From JAVZYK01 sp049699715 (GTDB lineage Archaea; Nanobdellota; Nanobdellia; Pacearchaeales; UBA284), in NCBI GenBank assembly GCA_049699715.1, contig JBNAVB010000006.1, positions 1-42,737 on the forward strand: 42,737 nt of DNA, written 5' to 3'. The notes under the pieces were generated by a model, which saw only the letters and a program-made list of their open reading frames with translations, ran no database searches and was not told where the DNA came from. The position numbers were made by a program, and so were the translations under genes. Shown here piece after piece: positions 1-8,384 of this stretch; the stretch's first letter is position 1; every line of letters starts with the position of its first letter.

Positions 1-17
1 AAAAGCGCAATTCAGCC

Positions 18-33
18 ACAGCTTAAAAGCTGT
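18..33. repeat. short inverted repeat at left window edge
   Basis: Seven-base arms ACAGCTT and AAGCTGT flank AA. The core GCTTAAAAGC recurs in a stronger hairpin at 42693-42712. It lies upstream of the tRNA-Lys promoter and could be the terminator or terminal hairpin of something outside the window. The function is not determined. Confidence 0.4.
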
Positions 34-60
34 AGATTTCTTGCGATTACATTAAGAAAC

Positions 61-70
61 TTTATAAATC
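61..70 (+). promoter_or_regulatory. TATA box of tRNA-Lys
   Basis: TTTATAAATC is centred about 27 nt before the mature 5' end of tRNA-Lys, the normal spacing for an archaeal TBP/TFB promoter. Confidence 0.6.
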
Positions 71-91
71 TTTTTTTCTTGATTGAGTTGA

Positions 92-209
92 GGTCCCGTA
101 GCTCAGCCTGGTTTAGAGCACTTGCCTTTTAAAAACCACCTGTGGGTTTTTAAAATCCTGCAGCCTGGAAGAAAGCAAGGTGTCGCGGGTTCAAATCCCG
201 TCGGGGCCA
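92..209 (+). tRNA. tRNA-Lys(TTT) with a 42-nt intron
   Basis: The acceptor arms GGTCCCG and CGGGGCC pair over seven bases and are followed by discriminator A209. The D arm (GCTC...GAGC) and T arm (GCGGG TTCAAAT CCCG) are present. Anticodon stem 121-125 pairs with 175-179, and the loop reads C-T-TTT-A, giving anticodon TTT at 128-130. The intron is most simply 132-173, at the canonical 37/38 position, and needs the archaeal splicing endonuclease. Oddly, bases 127-137, which include the anticodon, are perfectly complementary to intron bases 145-155, so the precursor can form an 11-bp hairpin that hides the anticodon. CCA is not encoded. Confidence 0.93.
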
Positions 210-238
210 TGTCTATGCAAGGTTTATATATCTAATTT

Positions 239-1375
239 CTAAATCCTAAGAAATTTATTAACTTCTTTTTTTGCAAGTTCTCGCTTCCTCTGATGTTCTT
301 TCAAAAATGTATTAATCTTGTCAATAAGATATTGCTTTAATTCACTCGTAAGCAACTTGCCTGACTTGTAATCTTGTCTTATTTGGTCTATTTTTTTATC
401 ATCCGGCTCAAAGAAATAATAAAGCCACTGGAAAGAAACGTCAACATCAGGGTTACCGCCCAACTTGCGATGCTCTGCCAAGTTTCCACGGCCTCCAGAA
501 AAAGCATGTTTCAAAATTTTTTCTCTTACTTTTTCTGGTGTATCAGTAGTCCATATCGTCGAATCAGGATCGCTTGTTGACATTTTGCTTCCATACTGTT
601 TCAAACCACTCAAAAATTTAGCATGTATGAGTGAGGGTTTATAGTAGCCCAATTTCGGCAGAATATCTCTTGCAATTCTGAAATGAGGATCTTGATCGAC
701 ACCAAGAGGGATTAAACAAGGCATGTTTTTGCCTTTCAATATGCTCGGCAAAAAACAAGGAACCGCTTGCATTGCAGTATAAAAAATGCTCCCCACGTTT
801 GTTTCATTACTAAAACCAAAAACTGCCTTGACTGTACTAAAAGTGATTTTTTTTGCAACCTTACAGGCCTCTTTGTACATTAAGTTTGCATGTTTAGTGT
901 CAATCAGAAAATGAGTCTTCTTCGGATCAAAACCAAGAGCGATTACATCTAACATATTTTCATAGGTATAGCGTTGGACTTGCTCGAAACTTAGTTCTTC
1001 CTTAAACATAAACTTTTCTTCGTCTGGAAACTGGAACCATAAATCAACTTGAAACTTGTCTTGGAGCCACTTGCAAAAAACCCAAGGTAAGAGATGCCCT
1101 ATGTGTGTCTCACCCGAAGGTGCTCTCCCCGTGTACAAGAAAAACTTGTTTCCTTTTTCATATTCATCGAGAAGCCAATTCAAATCTCGATGGGCAAAGA
1201 ACACTCCCCGGCGTAACATAAAATGTAACTCTTTTGTATGTTTCTTGATACGATTGAGGAGTTCTAGAGTTATTGGCCGAATTCCAAATTCCTTTATCAA
1301 ATTTTGATAATCTCTTTCTGTAACCTCCCCCCTTACTTCATAGGGGGTTACTTTCATCTCTTTTTCTTTTTTCAT
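239..1375 (-). CDS. trpS: tryptophanyl-tRNA synthetase
   Basis: A class Ic synthetase that charges tRNA-Trp in the cytoplasm. The 378-residue protein has the Rossmann-fold HIGH-type signature (SGETHIGHLLPW, about residues 87-98) and the second ATP loop KMSTS (inside GSKMSTSDP). Both are in the form found in archaeal/eukaryotic TrpRS rather than the shorter bacterial enzyme. GVDQDPHFRIARD in the catalytic domain and the helical C-terminal anticodon domain also fit the family. The ATG at 1375 lies about 26 nt from a TATA-like element at 1396-1405, so the mRNA is probably leaderless. The gene is divergent from the presenilin-like gene and faces tRNA-Lys. Confidence 0.96.
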   Translation of the reverse strand: MKKEKEMKVTPYEVRGEVTERDYQNLIKEFGIRPITLELLNRIKKHTKELHFMLRRGVFFAHRDLNWLLDEYEKGNKFFLYTGRAPSGETHIGHLLPWVFCKWLQDKFQVDLWFQFPDEEKFMFKEELSFEQVQRYTYENMLDVIALGFDPKKTHFLIDTKHANLMYKEACKVAKKITFSTVKAVFGFSNETNVGSIFYTAMQAVPCFLPSILKGKNMPCLIPLGVDQDPHFRIARDILPKLGYYKPSLIHAKFLSGLKQYGSKMSTSDPDSTIWTTDTPEKVREKILKHAFSGGRGNLAEHRKLGGNPDVDVSFQWLYYFFEPDDKKIDQIRQDYKSGKLLTSELKQYLIDKINTFLKEHQRKRELAKKEVNKFLRI

Positions 1376-1395
1376 ACAATGCGCAAGACAAAAGA

Positions 1396-1405
1396 TTTTA
1401 TAAAG
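1396..1405. promoter_or_regulatory. TATA-like element shared by trpS and the presenilin-like gene
   Basis: A near-symmetric TTTATAAAG lies in the 58-nt divergent spacer, about 26 nt from the trpS ATG on the minus strand and about 33 nt from the plus-strand ATG. No second TATA-like box is visible in the spacer, so one element may serve both directions. Confidence 0.5.
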
Positions 1406-1433
1406 CTTTTTCTTCTACTTTTCTTAGTTCAGA

Positions 1434-2447
1434 ATGAAACACAATCTTAGGATAACAATAATAATTTTGGCAATGTTCCTGCTATCGCAGATTATAGGTT
1501 TGCTTGTAATTGACTCCTACTACAACTATTTTGGCAAAGGCGCGCAAGAGAAAATAGAGAGGGGCGAACTTGTACAGCCAGAGGTCTCAGTTGTGCAGGA
1601 GACAGTGCCGCCCGAAGTTGAGTTAAATAAACCTATTGACATTGTCCAGGTTCTTGTTTCTATAGGGATAGCTATTGTCATAGCAACGTTACTGTTCTTC
1701 CTCTTGTCGAAAATCCGGATAACACTACTGTTGAAGGCCTGGTTCTCCTTTGTTGTGTTCATCTGTTTGTCAATTGCTATAGCCCTGCTTATCTATCCTG
1801 TCCTCGGCACTAATCTTTTCACGATTTTAGGAAAAAGCATCTCTGTAGCAGAGCTAATCGCAGTTCCTCTTGCAATAATCTTGACATTTTACAAAATAAT
1901 CAAAAGAAATATAATTATTCATAACATAACAGAAGTACTTATTTATCCTGGCCTTGCTGTTATATTCTTACCATTGCTGAATGTTATAGCAGCTTCGATT
2001 CTCCTGATAGGCATCTCTATCTATGATATAATAGCTGTGTGGAAAACTAAGTATATGGTTAGACTCGCCAAGTTCCAGATCCAGCATCTCAAGATATTTA
2101 CAGGGTTTTTCTTGCCTTACATGAAGCCGAAAGACAGGGCAAAATTCGAAAAGCTTAAAGCAATGGCGAAAAAGGAGAAAGCAAGAGGAAAGAATATAAG
2201 ATTAAAAAAGATAAAAGTTCCTGTACAGATTGCTGCGCTAGGCGGCGGAGATGTGGCATTCCCTTTAATATTCGCAGGCACGATTCTTATGGCCTATGGC
2301 TTCATTGCAGCGTTAATAACAATTTTATGCGCAACCCTGTCTCTATTGCTCTTATTCGTATTCTCAGAAAAAGGAAAGTTCTATCCTGCAATGCCCTTCT
2401 TAACCGCCGGATGTCTGCTCGGATTGCTGCTTATAATTCTCTTGTAA
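1434..2447 (+). CDS. presenilin/signal-peptide-peptidase-like intramembrane aspartyl protease
   Basis: The 337-residue polytopic membrane protein has the three hallmarks of GxGD proteases (family A22). ISIYD places catalytic Asp at about residue 198, LGGGD places the second at about 273, and a PAL-like P-A-M motif is at about 318-320. Known archaeal homologues cut transmembrane helices, including signal-peptide remnants. Here a basic loop (about 205-262, rich in K and R) separates the two catalytic helices. A hydrophobic helix and an acidic extramembrane segment (about 35-68) lie at the N-terminus. The PAM instead of PAL is a conservative change. The 3' end overlaps the convergent orphan gene by 48 bp. 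Substrates are unknown; the neighbouring signal-peptidase-like gene is suggestive only. Confidence 0.88.
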   Translation: MKHNLRITIIILAMFLLSQIIGLLVIDSYYNYFGKGAQEKIERGELVQPEVSVVQETVPPEVELNKPIDIVQVLVSIGIAIVIATLLFFLLSKIRITLLLKAWFSFVVFICLSIAIALLIYPVLGTNLFTILGKSISVAELIAVPLAIILTFYKIIKRNIIIHNITEVLIYPGLAVIFLPLLNVIAASILLIGISIYDIIAVWKTKYMVRLAKFQIQHLKIFTGFFLPYMKPKDRAKFEKLKAMAKKEKARGKNIRLKKIKVPVQIAALGGGDVAFPLIFAGTILMAYGFIAALITILCATLSLLLLFVFSEKGKFYPAMPFLTAGCLLGLLLIILL

Positions 2448-2699
2448 AAATTCTATAACGCCGTATATCAAACAATAGAACCATCTGCCATCCTTTACAA
2501 TCAGGGGCATTTCTGAATCAAATATCTCCTCAGCTATTTTTACAACTGTAGCTTGGTTCTCGCCAGAAATTTCATAAAACTTCTTCTCAAGAATGCCAAG
2601 CTCTTCTTTGCTCAACTGAGTCACTTGATAGGGCAATTGCACTTTTTGTATCAAATTTTCTATAAAACTTTCTACTTCAGCCATCATAAATTTAAGCAT
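2400..2699 (-). CDS. hypothetical protein, 99 residues
   Basis: Family not recognised. The protein is soluble, helical and acidic, with no signal peptide. It begins at an ATG overlapping the end of the upstream 83-residue gene by 8 nt; two further ATGs (2687, 2684) are possible starts. The two genes probably form a translationally coupled pair. Its 3' end runs 48 bp into the end of the convergent protease gene. The overlap with another real gene argues for caution, but frame length and coupling support it. Confidence 0.6.
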   Translation of the reverse strand: MLKFMMAEVESFIENLIQKVQLPYQVTQLSKEELGILEKKFYEISGENQATVVKIAEEIFDSEMPLIVKDGRWFYCLIYGVIEFLQENYKQQSEQTSGG

Positions 2700-2943
2700 T
2701 TAAGACTTCGTTTACATATTTCTTTATCTTTAATATATCCTTGCTAGTTATATTACAATAATCTATTCCGTAACTTTCACAAAAATCCCTATCATAACAT
2801 AAGTCCTTAACTATTTCTTCTACATTCAAACCTTTTTTATGTAGCCACCTGACTTGCATATCAGTATCTAAAAGTGGGGAAGTGAAATAAAAATTTGCAT
2901 TTATTCTAGGCAAATAAGAAATTACCTTATATATAAAGCCCAT
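2692..2943 (-). CDS. hypothetical protein, 83 residues
   Basis: Family not recognised. A small cytosolic-looking protein with a Cys/Tyr-rich middle (LCYDRDFCESYGIDYC) that could bind a metal or be structural. It begins at an ATG at 2943. An AT-rich TATA-like stretch lies at about 2970-2985, so this is likely the first gene of a two-gene unit with the 99-residue orphan downstream. No homology-based function can be given. Confidence 0.6.
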   Translation of the reverse strand: MGFIYKVISYLPRINANFYFTSPLLDTDMQVRWLHKKGLNVEEIVKDLCYDRDFCESYGIDYCNITSKDILKIKKYVNEVLNA

Positions 2944-2982
2944 TTTAATTTTTTTATTTATCTTTTTTATTCTTATTTATAT

Positions 2983-3474
2983 TTAATAAATTATCACAAT
3001 TGTAATATATCTAATTTGTTCAAATCTTACTTTTGTCTCGTCTGGAAGCGCGGAATTGTCTCCCTTTACAATACAATACCACCCTTGTTCATCAATCCCT
3101 GTCCTTATAACCCTATGGACTATAAAATTCCCATGCGTCTCATAAGCGATTATGTCACCAACATGGATATCTTGAGGCGAATTCGGCTTTATTTCAATGC
3201 CATTAGCGTTAATATCAATCAACGGATCCATGCTTTTTGTATTGGCATATCTGCTAAGCGTGGCATTCTCAACCATAATAACAACCCGGTCAGGATAAAT
3301 AATGATATCCTTTTCTTGGATCCAGTTTGCAGGAGAAGGCTTGTCAAAGAGCGAGCTTCCTGCCATGCCAACCATTGTTATAGGACTTTCAATAGTTGAA
3401 TTTAGCAACAGGACAGAAATTATAGCTATTAAAATCAGGACTAATATTCCTATGGTAAACATTATTCCTTTCAT
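2983..3474 (-). CDS. S26/S24-type signal peptidase I-like protein
   Basis: A membrane-tethered serine protease of the archaeal/ER Sec11 type, expected to remove signal peptides from exported proteins. With the ATG at 3474 it has 163 residues. An N-terminal transmembrane helix (about 4-25) is followed by catalytic Ser81 in SMDP, general-base His120 in VHRVI (archaeal/ER enzymes use His, bacterial ones Lys) and an Asp in KGDN (about 139). A longer frame reaching a TTG at 3504 exists. I prefer the ATG because it precedes the helix directly and sits about 39 nt from a TATA-like box (about 3509-3518). There is no C-terminal membrane helix. The window encodes several candidate clients. Confidence 0.82.
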   Translation of the reverse strand: MKGIMFTIGILVLILIAIISVLLLNSTIESPITMVGMAGSSLFDKPSPANWIQEKDIIIYPDRVVIMVENATLSRYANTKSMDPLIDINANGIEIKPNSPQDIHVGDIIAYETHGNFIVHRVIRTGIDEQGWYCIVKGDNSALPDETKVRFEQIRYITIVIIY

Positions 3475-3590
3475 TTTAAAGGTTCCCAAGAGATTACAAT
3501 TCAAGCCAGTTTATAAACCTTTCTTTTAATGTCATTATAAAATGATAACAAATTAGAAAGATATTTATATAGGGTTTTCTACTCTCGTGC

Positions 3591-4520
3591 ATGAAAAACA
3601 GTTTTGCAAGGGATATTGTAGAAAGTTTAAGAGAAAATTGGAAAAAATATTTGTTTATAGCACTTATTGGCGGGGCAACATTAAGCGCAGTTAAATTAAT
3701 CCAAGCTCCTCAAGAGCCGAGAAAAACTGAAAAATCAAGCTCTTTAGATTCCTTGACTGATGCGGCATTTAACAGATGGTTTAAGCCTATTCAACCAGAA
3801 ACTCTAAGCTTGGAATTTTTTATTTTCAAAGACGCTCCTGAATACAATCATCTTGATGCCATAGCAAAAGATTATCCCAAAGCAAGGGACTATATTCCTA
3901 TAGTTCAGCAAGCAATCAAAGACAATAAACATGTTTTTCCTCTTGATGCTGTTTTGGTTCTAGGAAAAATAGAGGCAGAATCGGGATTTGAAAAATTCGT
4001 GATTTCAAGTGTCGGTGCAGGGGGCCCATCACAATTAATGCCATCAACAGCCCAAAGCTATGGATTGAAAGTTTATTATCCCGAGTATCTTAAAGAAGCT
4101 TACAAATTAAACAGTGAAGCAAACAACCTTTATAGAAACTCAATTTCGCTTTTCCTGAGCAAAGAATTTGAACTTGCCAAGGCCACATATCTTGAATATG
4201 AAAAAAAGCAGAAGAAAGCCGACAGTTTGTTCTCATATTATAGAAAAGACTTGCTCTCCCAAATAAAAAACCAGCCCGACAGTGTTATTAAAAAAATTGA
4301 CGAACGTTTTATCATAGAGAAAGCGATTCCTGCAGGGGTAAATTACTATGCTTTGATGTTCAGGAAGTTCAAGGGGGATGTTAGGATGAGTATTTCTGCT
4401 TACAACTGCGGTCAAAGGCCTGTTGAAAGAGCAAATGGAATTCCTTACATAAAAGAAACTGTGGGCTATCAGAATCGGATAATCAATTTCTATAAGAAAT
4501 ATCATAAAAAGTGTTTGTGA
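3591..4520 (+). CDS. membrane-anchored SLT-like lytic transglycosylase domain protein
   Basis: The 309-residue protein has a membrane segment at about 19-37 and a spacer. A lysozyme-like fold of the soluble lytic transglycosylase family follows from about 110 on. The ESGF motif puts the likely catalytic acid at Glu130. GAGGPSQLMPSTAQ (143-156) and SAYNCG (269-274) match the other two SLT motifs. A charged helical insertion (about 165-240) lies between motifs 2 and 3. SLT enzymes cleave murein, which archaea lack, so the target is either another glycan or bacterial cell wall. A TATA box at about 3561-3570 lies 26 nt before the ATG. Activity is inferred from motifs only. Confidence 0.85.
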   Translation: MKNSFARDIVESLRENWKKYLFIALIGGATLSAVKLIQAPQEPRKTEKSSSLDSLTDAAFNRWFKPIQPETLSLEFFIFKDAPEYNHLDAIAKDYPKARDYIPIVQQAIKDNKHVFPLDAVLVLGKIEAESGFEKFVISSVGAGGPSQLMPSTAQSYGLKVYYPEYLKEAYKLNSEANNLYRNSISLFLSKEFELAKATYLEYEKKQKKADSLFSYYRKDLLSQIKNQPDSVIKKIDERFIIEKAIPAGVNYYALMFRKFKGDVRMSISAYNCGQRPVERANGIPYIKETVGYQNRIINFYKKYHKKCL

Positions 4521-4534
4521 TAGTTAGTTTAATA

Positions 4535-6427
4535 TCAACGCAATCTTAATGTTTCAAGATTTCTTGGCACGTTTGTTTCGACTTTGTGCAGCTTGTATAA
4601 AGTTGATGCTAAGTCGAGGCATCTTGACTGCTCGCCATGCTGCACTATGATTCTCCTTGGCATTGGGCTTATGTTATTTACAAAATTCAAAAGTTCATTC
4701 CTTCCGGCATGCCCAGACATGCCATCTATCGTAATTACTTCAAGTTCAACATTAGCCTTCTCTTCTTTTCCTTCTTGCGAGGTGAACGAGACTTCCTGCA
4801 ATCCTTCTTGAACTTGTCTTCCCAAGCTGCCCTGGCCTTGATAGCTCACAAAGATAATCGCGTTTCTCTTGTTATCCGCAAGCTCCTTGAAATATTCTTG
4901 AGAAGCACCGCCAGTCAACATTCCGCTCGTTGCTAAGATAATGCAAGACCCCCCTTCTATGACTTCCTTGCGCTCTTGCGCCGAGCCGACTCTCTTGAAT
5001 ATTCCCGAAATAAAAGGATTCTTGTCCTGGAAAATTTGTGTCCTTAAATTACTTGACAAGAACTCTGGGTAAGCTGTATGGACCGCGGTAACATCCCAAA
5101 GCATGCCATCAAGATATATCGGGACCTCAGGGAGCGATCCCTCCTTTACAGCAGAATCAACAACCATCATTATTTCTTGCGCTCTTCCGACTCCTAACAC
5201 AGGCACAAGAACCTTGCCCTTTCTTTCAATAGCTTTCTTAATTGCCTCAATGAAAACATTTTCAGCGTCTTTTCTTGGGGGGAGTATATTATTTTTGCCG
5301 CCGTAAGTGCTCTCTATGATCATTGTTTCAAGTCTAGGGAACTTAAAAATTGGCAAGTCAAGAACTCTTGTCCTCGCAAACTTGAAATCAGCTGTATAAA
5401 GCAAGTTGTGTAAACCATTGCCTATATTAAGATGAATCATCGAGCTTCCGAGAGCATGACCTGCATTGTAAAAAGTAAGCCTAACATCAGGCGTGATATC
5501 AGTGACTTCATTGTAATTAAGCTCGATGCTATGTTTAATCATCGTCTTTACATCGGCAATCCTATAAAGAGGCGCGACAGCTTGTTTGTAACTGATCCCT
5601 ATAAAGTCAAGTGCAAGCAAAGCTGCAATATCTCGCGTAGGTGCAGTCATGTAACAAGGCCCCCTATAACCAATTTTGTAAAGATAAGGCAATAATCCAG
5701 AATGATCAAGATGTGCATGTGAGATAATTACAGCATCAATCTGTTTCAAATCAAACTCTGGAACATTAAAGTAAGGAAACTTCTCCGAATTGCTCGCAGC
5801 AATATCTAATCCGCAGTCTAGCAAGATTTTAGATTCTGGCGTTTGCAGCAAAATGCAGCTTCTTCCAACTTGTCTTGCTCCGCCAAGAAAAGTTGCTCTA
5901 ACCCATTCCTCTTTTTTCTCAGGGTTCCATTCCTTGTAAATCTTTTTTCCTATAGAATTAAGGAATTTTTTCCTGTAATCTTCTTTAACAAATAAGGTGT
6001 GCCTTATAGCTTCCGTAATCTTTGACTGTATTGCAGGGCTTCTTGAGACTTGCGGAATCCAGAAAGTTTTTTCTTTGATTTGTTTTAGTAGCTCGCCGCC
6101 CTTTCCTATGGTGATTCCTGGTTTCTTGACCTCAAGAATAACAATGCTTCGGTTCTCGTCAAACAAAATCGCCTGAATCTCAGCTTCTTTTGGCACAATT
6201 TCATTAATAAACTTCTCTGTCTTCTCTTTCTCAAGCAAGAGCTCCTTGCTAGCGCGTAATTCAATCCTCTTTTTGATTTTGTTAACAACCGCGATGATTT
6301 TCTCCTCGCCCTCTAAGAAAAATTCTTTGTCTTTTGTATACACAACTATATTCGCGCCTTCAAAATTCGCCGAGTCAATGACCTTAGAAGGCAATTCATC
6401 CAAAATTGTTTTCAAAATATCCGGCAT
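4535..6427 (-). CDS. aCPSF1/FttA transcription termination ribonuclease (KH + MBL/beta-CASP)
   Basis: A 630-residue nuclease that in other archaea cleaves nascent RNA at U-rich 3' ends and drives RNA polymerase termination. N-terminal KH-type RNA-binding domains include GITIGKGGE at about 104-112. The metallo-beta-lactamase core carries the zinc motif HAHLDHSG (237-244). Later motifs follow: NAGHALGSS, ADFK, and the beta-CASP histidine region near GMSGHAGRNEL and IVQHGE at the C-terminus. Length and order match archaeal CPSF1, not the shorter RNase J. The start is an ATG at 6427. The 3' end converges on the SLT-like gene with 14 nt between stops. T-rich trailers after genes such as the S-layer gene are likely substrates. 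Confidence 0.96.
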   Translation of the reverse strand: MPDILKTILDELPSKVIDSANFEGANIVVYTKDKEFFLEGEEKIIAVVNKIKKRIELRASKELLLEKEKTEKFINEIVPKEAEIQAILFDENRSIVILEVKKPGITIGKGGELLKQIKEKTFWIPQVSRSPAIQSKITEAIRHTLFVKEDYRKKFLNSIGKKIYKEWNPEKKEEWVRATFLGGARQVGRSCILLQTPESKILLDCGLDIAASNSEKFPYFNVPEFDLKQIDAVIISHAHLDHSGLLPYLYKIGYRGPCYMTAPTRDIAALLALDFIGISYKQAVAPLYRIADVKTMIKHSIELNYNEVTDITPDVRLTFYNAGHALGSSMIHLNIGNGLHNLLYTADFKFARTRVLDLPIFKFPRLETMIIESTYGGKNNILPPRKDAENVFIEAIKKAIERKGKVLVPVLGVGRAQEIMMVVDSAVKEGSLPEVPIYLDGMLWDVTAVHTAYPEFLSSNLRTQIFQDKNPFISGIFKRVGSAQERKEVIEGGSCIILATSGMLTGGASQEYFKELADNKRNAIIFVSYQGQGSLGRQVQEGLQEVSFTSQEGKEEKANVELEVITIDGMSGHAGRNELLNFVNNISPMPRRIIVQHGEQSRCLDLASTLYKLHKVETNVPRNLETLRLR

Positions 6428-6528
6428 TTTTATTAGATTCTATTCTATCTTTCAGAATTGGATAAAAACTTTAAAATGAAAATTTAGCATGACAATATAA
6501 TCTGATTTTTTAATTGGCTTTCTTCCGA

Positions 6529-7191
6529 TTATTTCTTAACCAAGACACTCTTAACTTCTTCTTCCAGGAACTTGCGAGCTCCTTTCCTGTCAATCACAAC
6601 AACATCAATGCCAGAGCCACTAGCAGCATCCCTTTGCATCGCTGCGCTCACAGCCCTCACCCCTAGCTTGATTGCATCATCCAGTGACATGTTTTCTTTA
6701 TATGCATCCTCTAAAACACCGTAAGCTACAACACTTCCCGAACCATCTGAAACATAATCTTTATGCTCAACAACCGAGCCGTCAGGAACAACCTCGAAAA
6801 GCCAGAATCCCTTTTCATCAACTCCACCTACAAGAAATGCTGAAATTCCTATAATCGGGCTGAACTTTCTTATGTTTTCATAAGTTAACATGCCAAACAA
6901 ATTCGCGGTCTCGCGAACGCCAGGCTCAATCTTAGTTCGAAGTTGCTTTATTCTCAATTCAGCTTTAGTCAACTTCACGATAAACTGCACATCAGAAACA
7001 TTTCCTGCTGTTGTCGCGGCTATATTGTCAGTGATAAACAGAATTTTGTCGAACTTTTTATGCCCTATAAAGGGCGCTTCTCCGCCCATCGTAACCCGCT
7101 TGTCAGCAGCCAGAACTACACCCTCCTTGCAAACAATTCCTACAGTAGTCGTTCCAGTTCTTGCAATTTTGCTTTTAATTTCTTCATCCAT
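6529..7191 (-). CDS. psmB: 20S proteasome beta subunit, catalytic
   Basis: The proteolytic subunit of the 20S core particle. I chose the ATG at 7191 rather than the TTG at 7227 that opens the frame. It gives a short 13-residue propeptide ending in Gly before TTTVG. The mature N-terminus is therefore Thr14; counting it as Thr1, Asp17 (in AADKR) and Lys33 are in place, so the subunit should be active. SDGSGS and the late ASGSGIDVVVID segment are also typical. A purine-rich GGAAAGAGGAAAGG lies just upstream. The alpha subunit is encoded far away at 30080-30802 in the exosome cluster. Confidence 0.95.
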   Translation of the reverse strand: MDEEIKSKIARTGTTTVGIVCKEGVVLAADKRVTMGGEAPFIGHKKFDKILFITDNIAATTAGNVSDVQFIVKLTKAELRIKQLRTKIEPGVRETANLFGMLTYENIRKFSPIIGISAFLVGGVDEKGFWLFEVVPDGSVVEHKDYVSDGSGSVVAYGVLEDAYKENMSLDDAIKLGVRAVSAAMQRDAASGSGIDVVVIDRKGARKFLEEEVKSVLVKK

Positions 7192-7288
7192 TTTTTCAAC
7201 CTTTCCTCTTTCCTTTTTGTTGTTCAAAGTATTAAATGATAATTAACTGATTTAGAACTTTTCCTCTATTAAACTCAAGCATTTTTGT

Positions 7289-8185
7289 TTATAAACCTTT
7301 CTGTGGGTTGTAGTTATTGTCTTTGTTTACCTCTATCCTCGGCAAATCCTTGTAATTGCCACCGAGCCTAAACTTTTCCCCGTTTACTGTAAAATATAGC
7401 TTGTAGCCTGCAACTGATGCCACCCATCTCACAACATCGTTACTCAAACCGAAGGGCCATGCAATCGCAATAACCTTATTGCCTATATGCTCTTCAATCT
7501 CCCACTTAGATTTCAAGAGATCTGCGAACACTCTTAACATATATTCTGTGCTGTCTTCTTTCGTGCTCATGGTCGTTATTATAGATTTATTGCCCTTTAT
7601 TGCATGACTATTATAACTATGGCTTTGGACATCAATCAATCCGCTTTCATACATTTCTTTAATCTGTCTCCAAGAAAGATAAGCCCCAGAAACACTATCT
7701 TCAATACAAGAATTAACAATAAACAAAGTTGCTTTAACCTTTTCTTCCAAGAGCGCAGGGTAAGCATACTTATAGAAACATTCTAAGCCATCGTCAAAGG
7801 TAAGTAAAGCGTATTTTGTCGTGTCAGCTTCAGTTGAATCATAACCAGAAATAATTTTCTCTAACTCGCTTACTGTTATAAAGTTATATCCTTTCTTTTT
7901 CATGTTCTTGATTGTATTTCTAAACTCCGATTCTGTCTGAAAATATCTTTTGAAAGCCATTTTATGAGTTTCGGGCACAACCCAATGATAATTAAGAATA
8001 GGGATACTTGGCCTGTTGGATTTTTTTACCTCTTTCTCTTTGGCTTTATTGACTTTATTGGGGGTTGTAGAATCCTCTTGCTGGAGAAATATTTGTTGCA
8101 AAGAAGGTTTCCGATTATTGGGCCAATAAGGAGGCGCTGATGTTTGTGAGGCAAGAAACAACGCTAACAATGATTCTTGTATCAT
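7289..8185 (-). CDS. polysaccharide deacetylase (NodB/PgaB-like)
   Basis: A 298-residue protein of carbohydrate esterase family 4. A short hydrophobic N-terminus (about 3-16) suggests export, followed by a low-complexity linker rich in K, P and Q. The NodB domain begins at about 60: metal/base motif TFDDG at 129-133 and HSYNSH at 189-194. The two histidines four residues apart resemble the HTYNLH form of PgaB-like poly-N-acetylglucosamine deacetylases. The protein ends soon after the sixth strand, so the fold may be compact. It is 38 nt downstream of tRNA-Tyr on the same strand with no TATA box of its own visible, so the two may be co-transcribed. The substrate is unknown. Confidence 0.85.
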   Translation of the reverse strand: MIQESLLALFLASQTSAPPYWPNNRKPSLQQIFLQQEDSTTPNKVNKAKEKEVKKSNRPSIPILNYHWVVPETHKMAFKRYFQTESEFRNTIKNMKKKGYNFITVSELEKIISGYDSTEADTTKYALLTFDDGLECFYKYAYPALLEEKVKATLFIVNSCIEDSVSGAYLSWRQIKEMYESGLIDVQSHSYNSHAIKGNKSIITTMSTKEDSTEYMLRVFADLLKSKWEIEEHIGNKVIAIAWPFGLSNDVVRWVASVAGYKLYFTVNGEKFRLGGNYKDLPRIEVNKDNNYNPQKGL

Positions 8186-8223
8186 TTTTATCCCTTTGTC
8201 TCAACTCTTGTCCTAAAAATGAA

Positions 8224-8346
8224 TCCCTGCGGGCGGATTCGAACCGCCAACCCCACGGGTTTTGCCGAACACCTGCGATTGTCTAACACTAGCATAGCAC
8301 AAGTGAAAGACTACAGCCGTGTGCTCCACCGTTGAGCTACGCAGGG
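8224..8346 (-). tRNA. tRNA-Tyr(GTA) with a 51-nt intron
   Basis: Read on the minus strand, acceptor arms CCCTGCG and CGCAGGG pair fully. The C1-G72 pair with A73 is the archaeal tRNA-Tyr identity. The D stem is GCTC/GAGC and the T arm is GGCGG TTCGAAT CCGCC. Anticodon stem CACGG pairs with CCGTG, and the loop reads C-T-GTA-G, giving anticodon GTA at 8314-8312. The intron, 8310-8260, follows G37. A TATA-like TTTAAAAGG at about 8369-8379 lies 28 nt upstream. Confidence 0.93.
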
Positions 8347-8384
8347 CTATAGTATCAAAACAAAGGGGATTTTAAAAGGTTTTC

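Noticed and set aside
7192..7227. TTG start giving a 25-residue proteasome beta propeptide
   Set aside because: The ATG at 7191 has a purine-rich leader and gives the usual short propeptide ending in Gly before the catalytic Thr.
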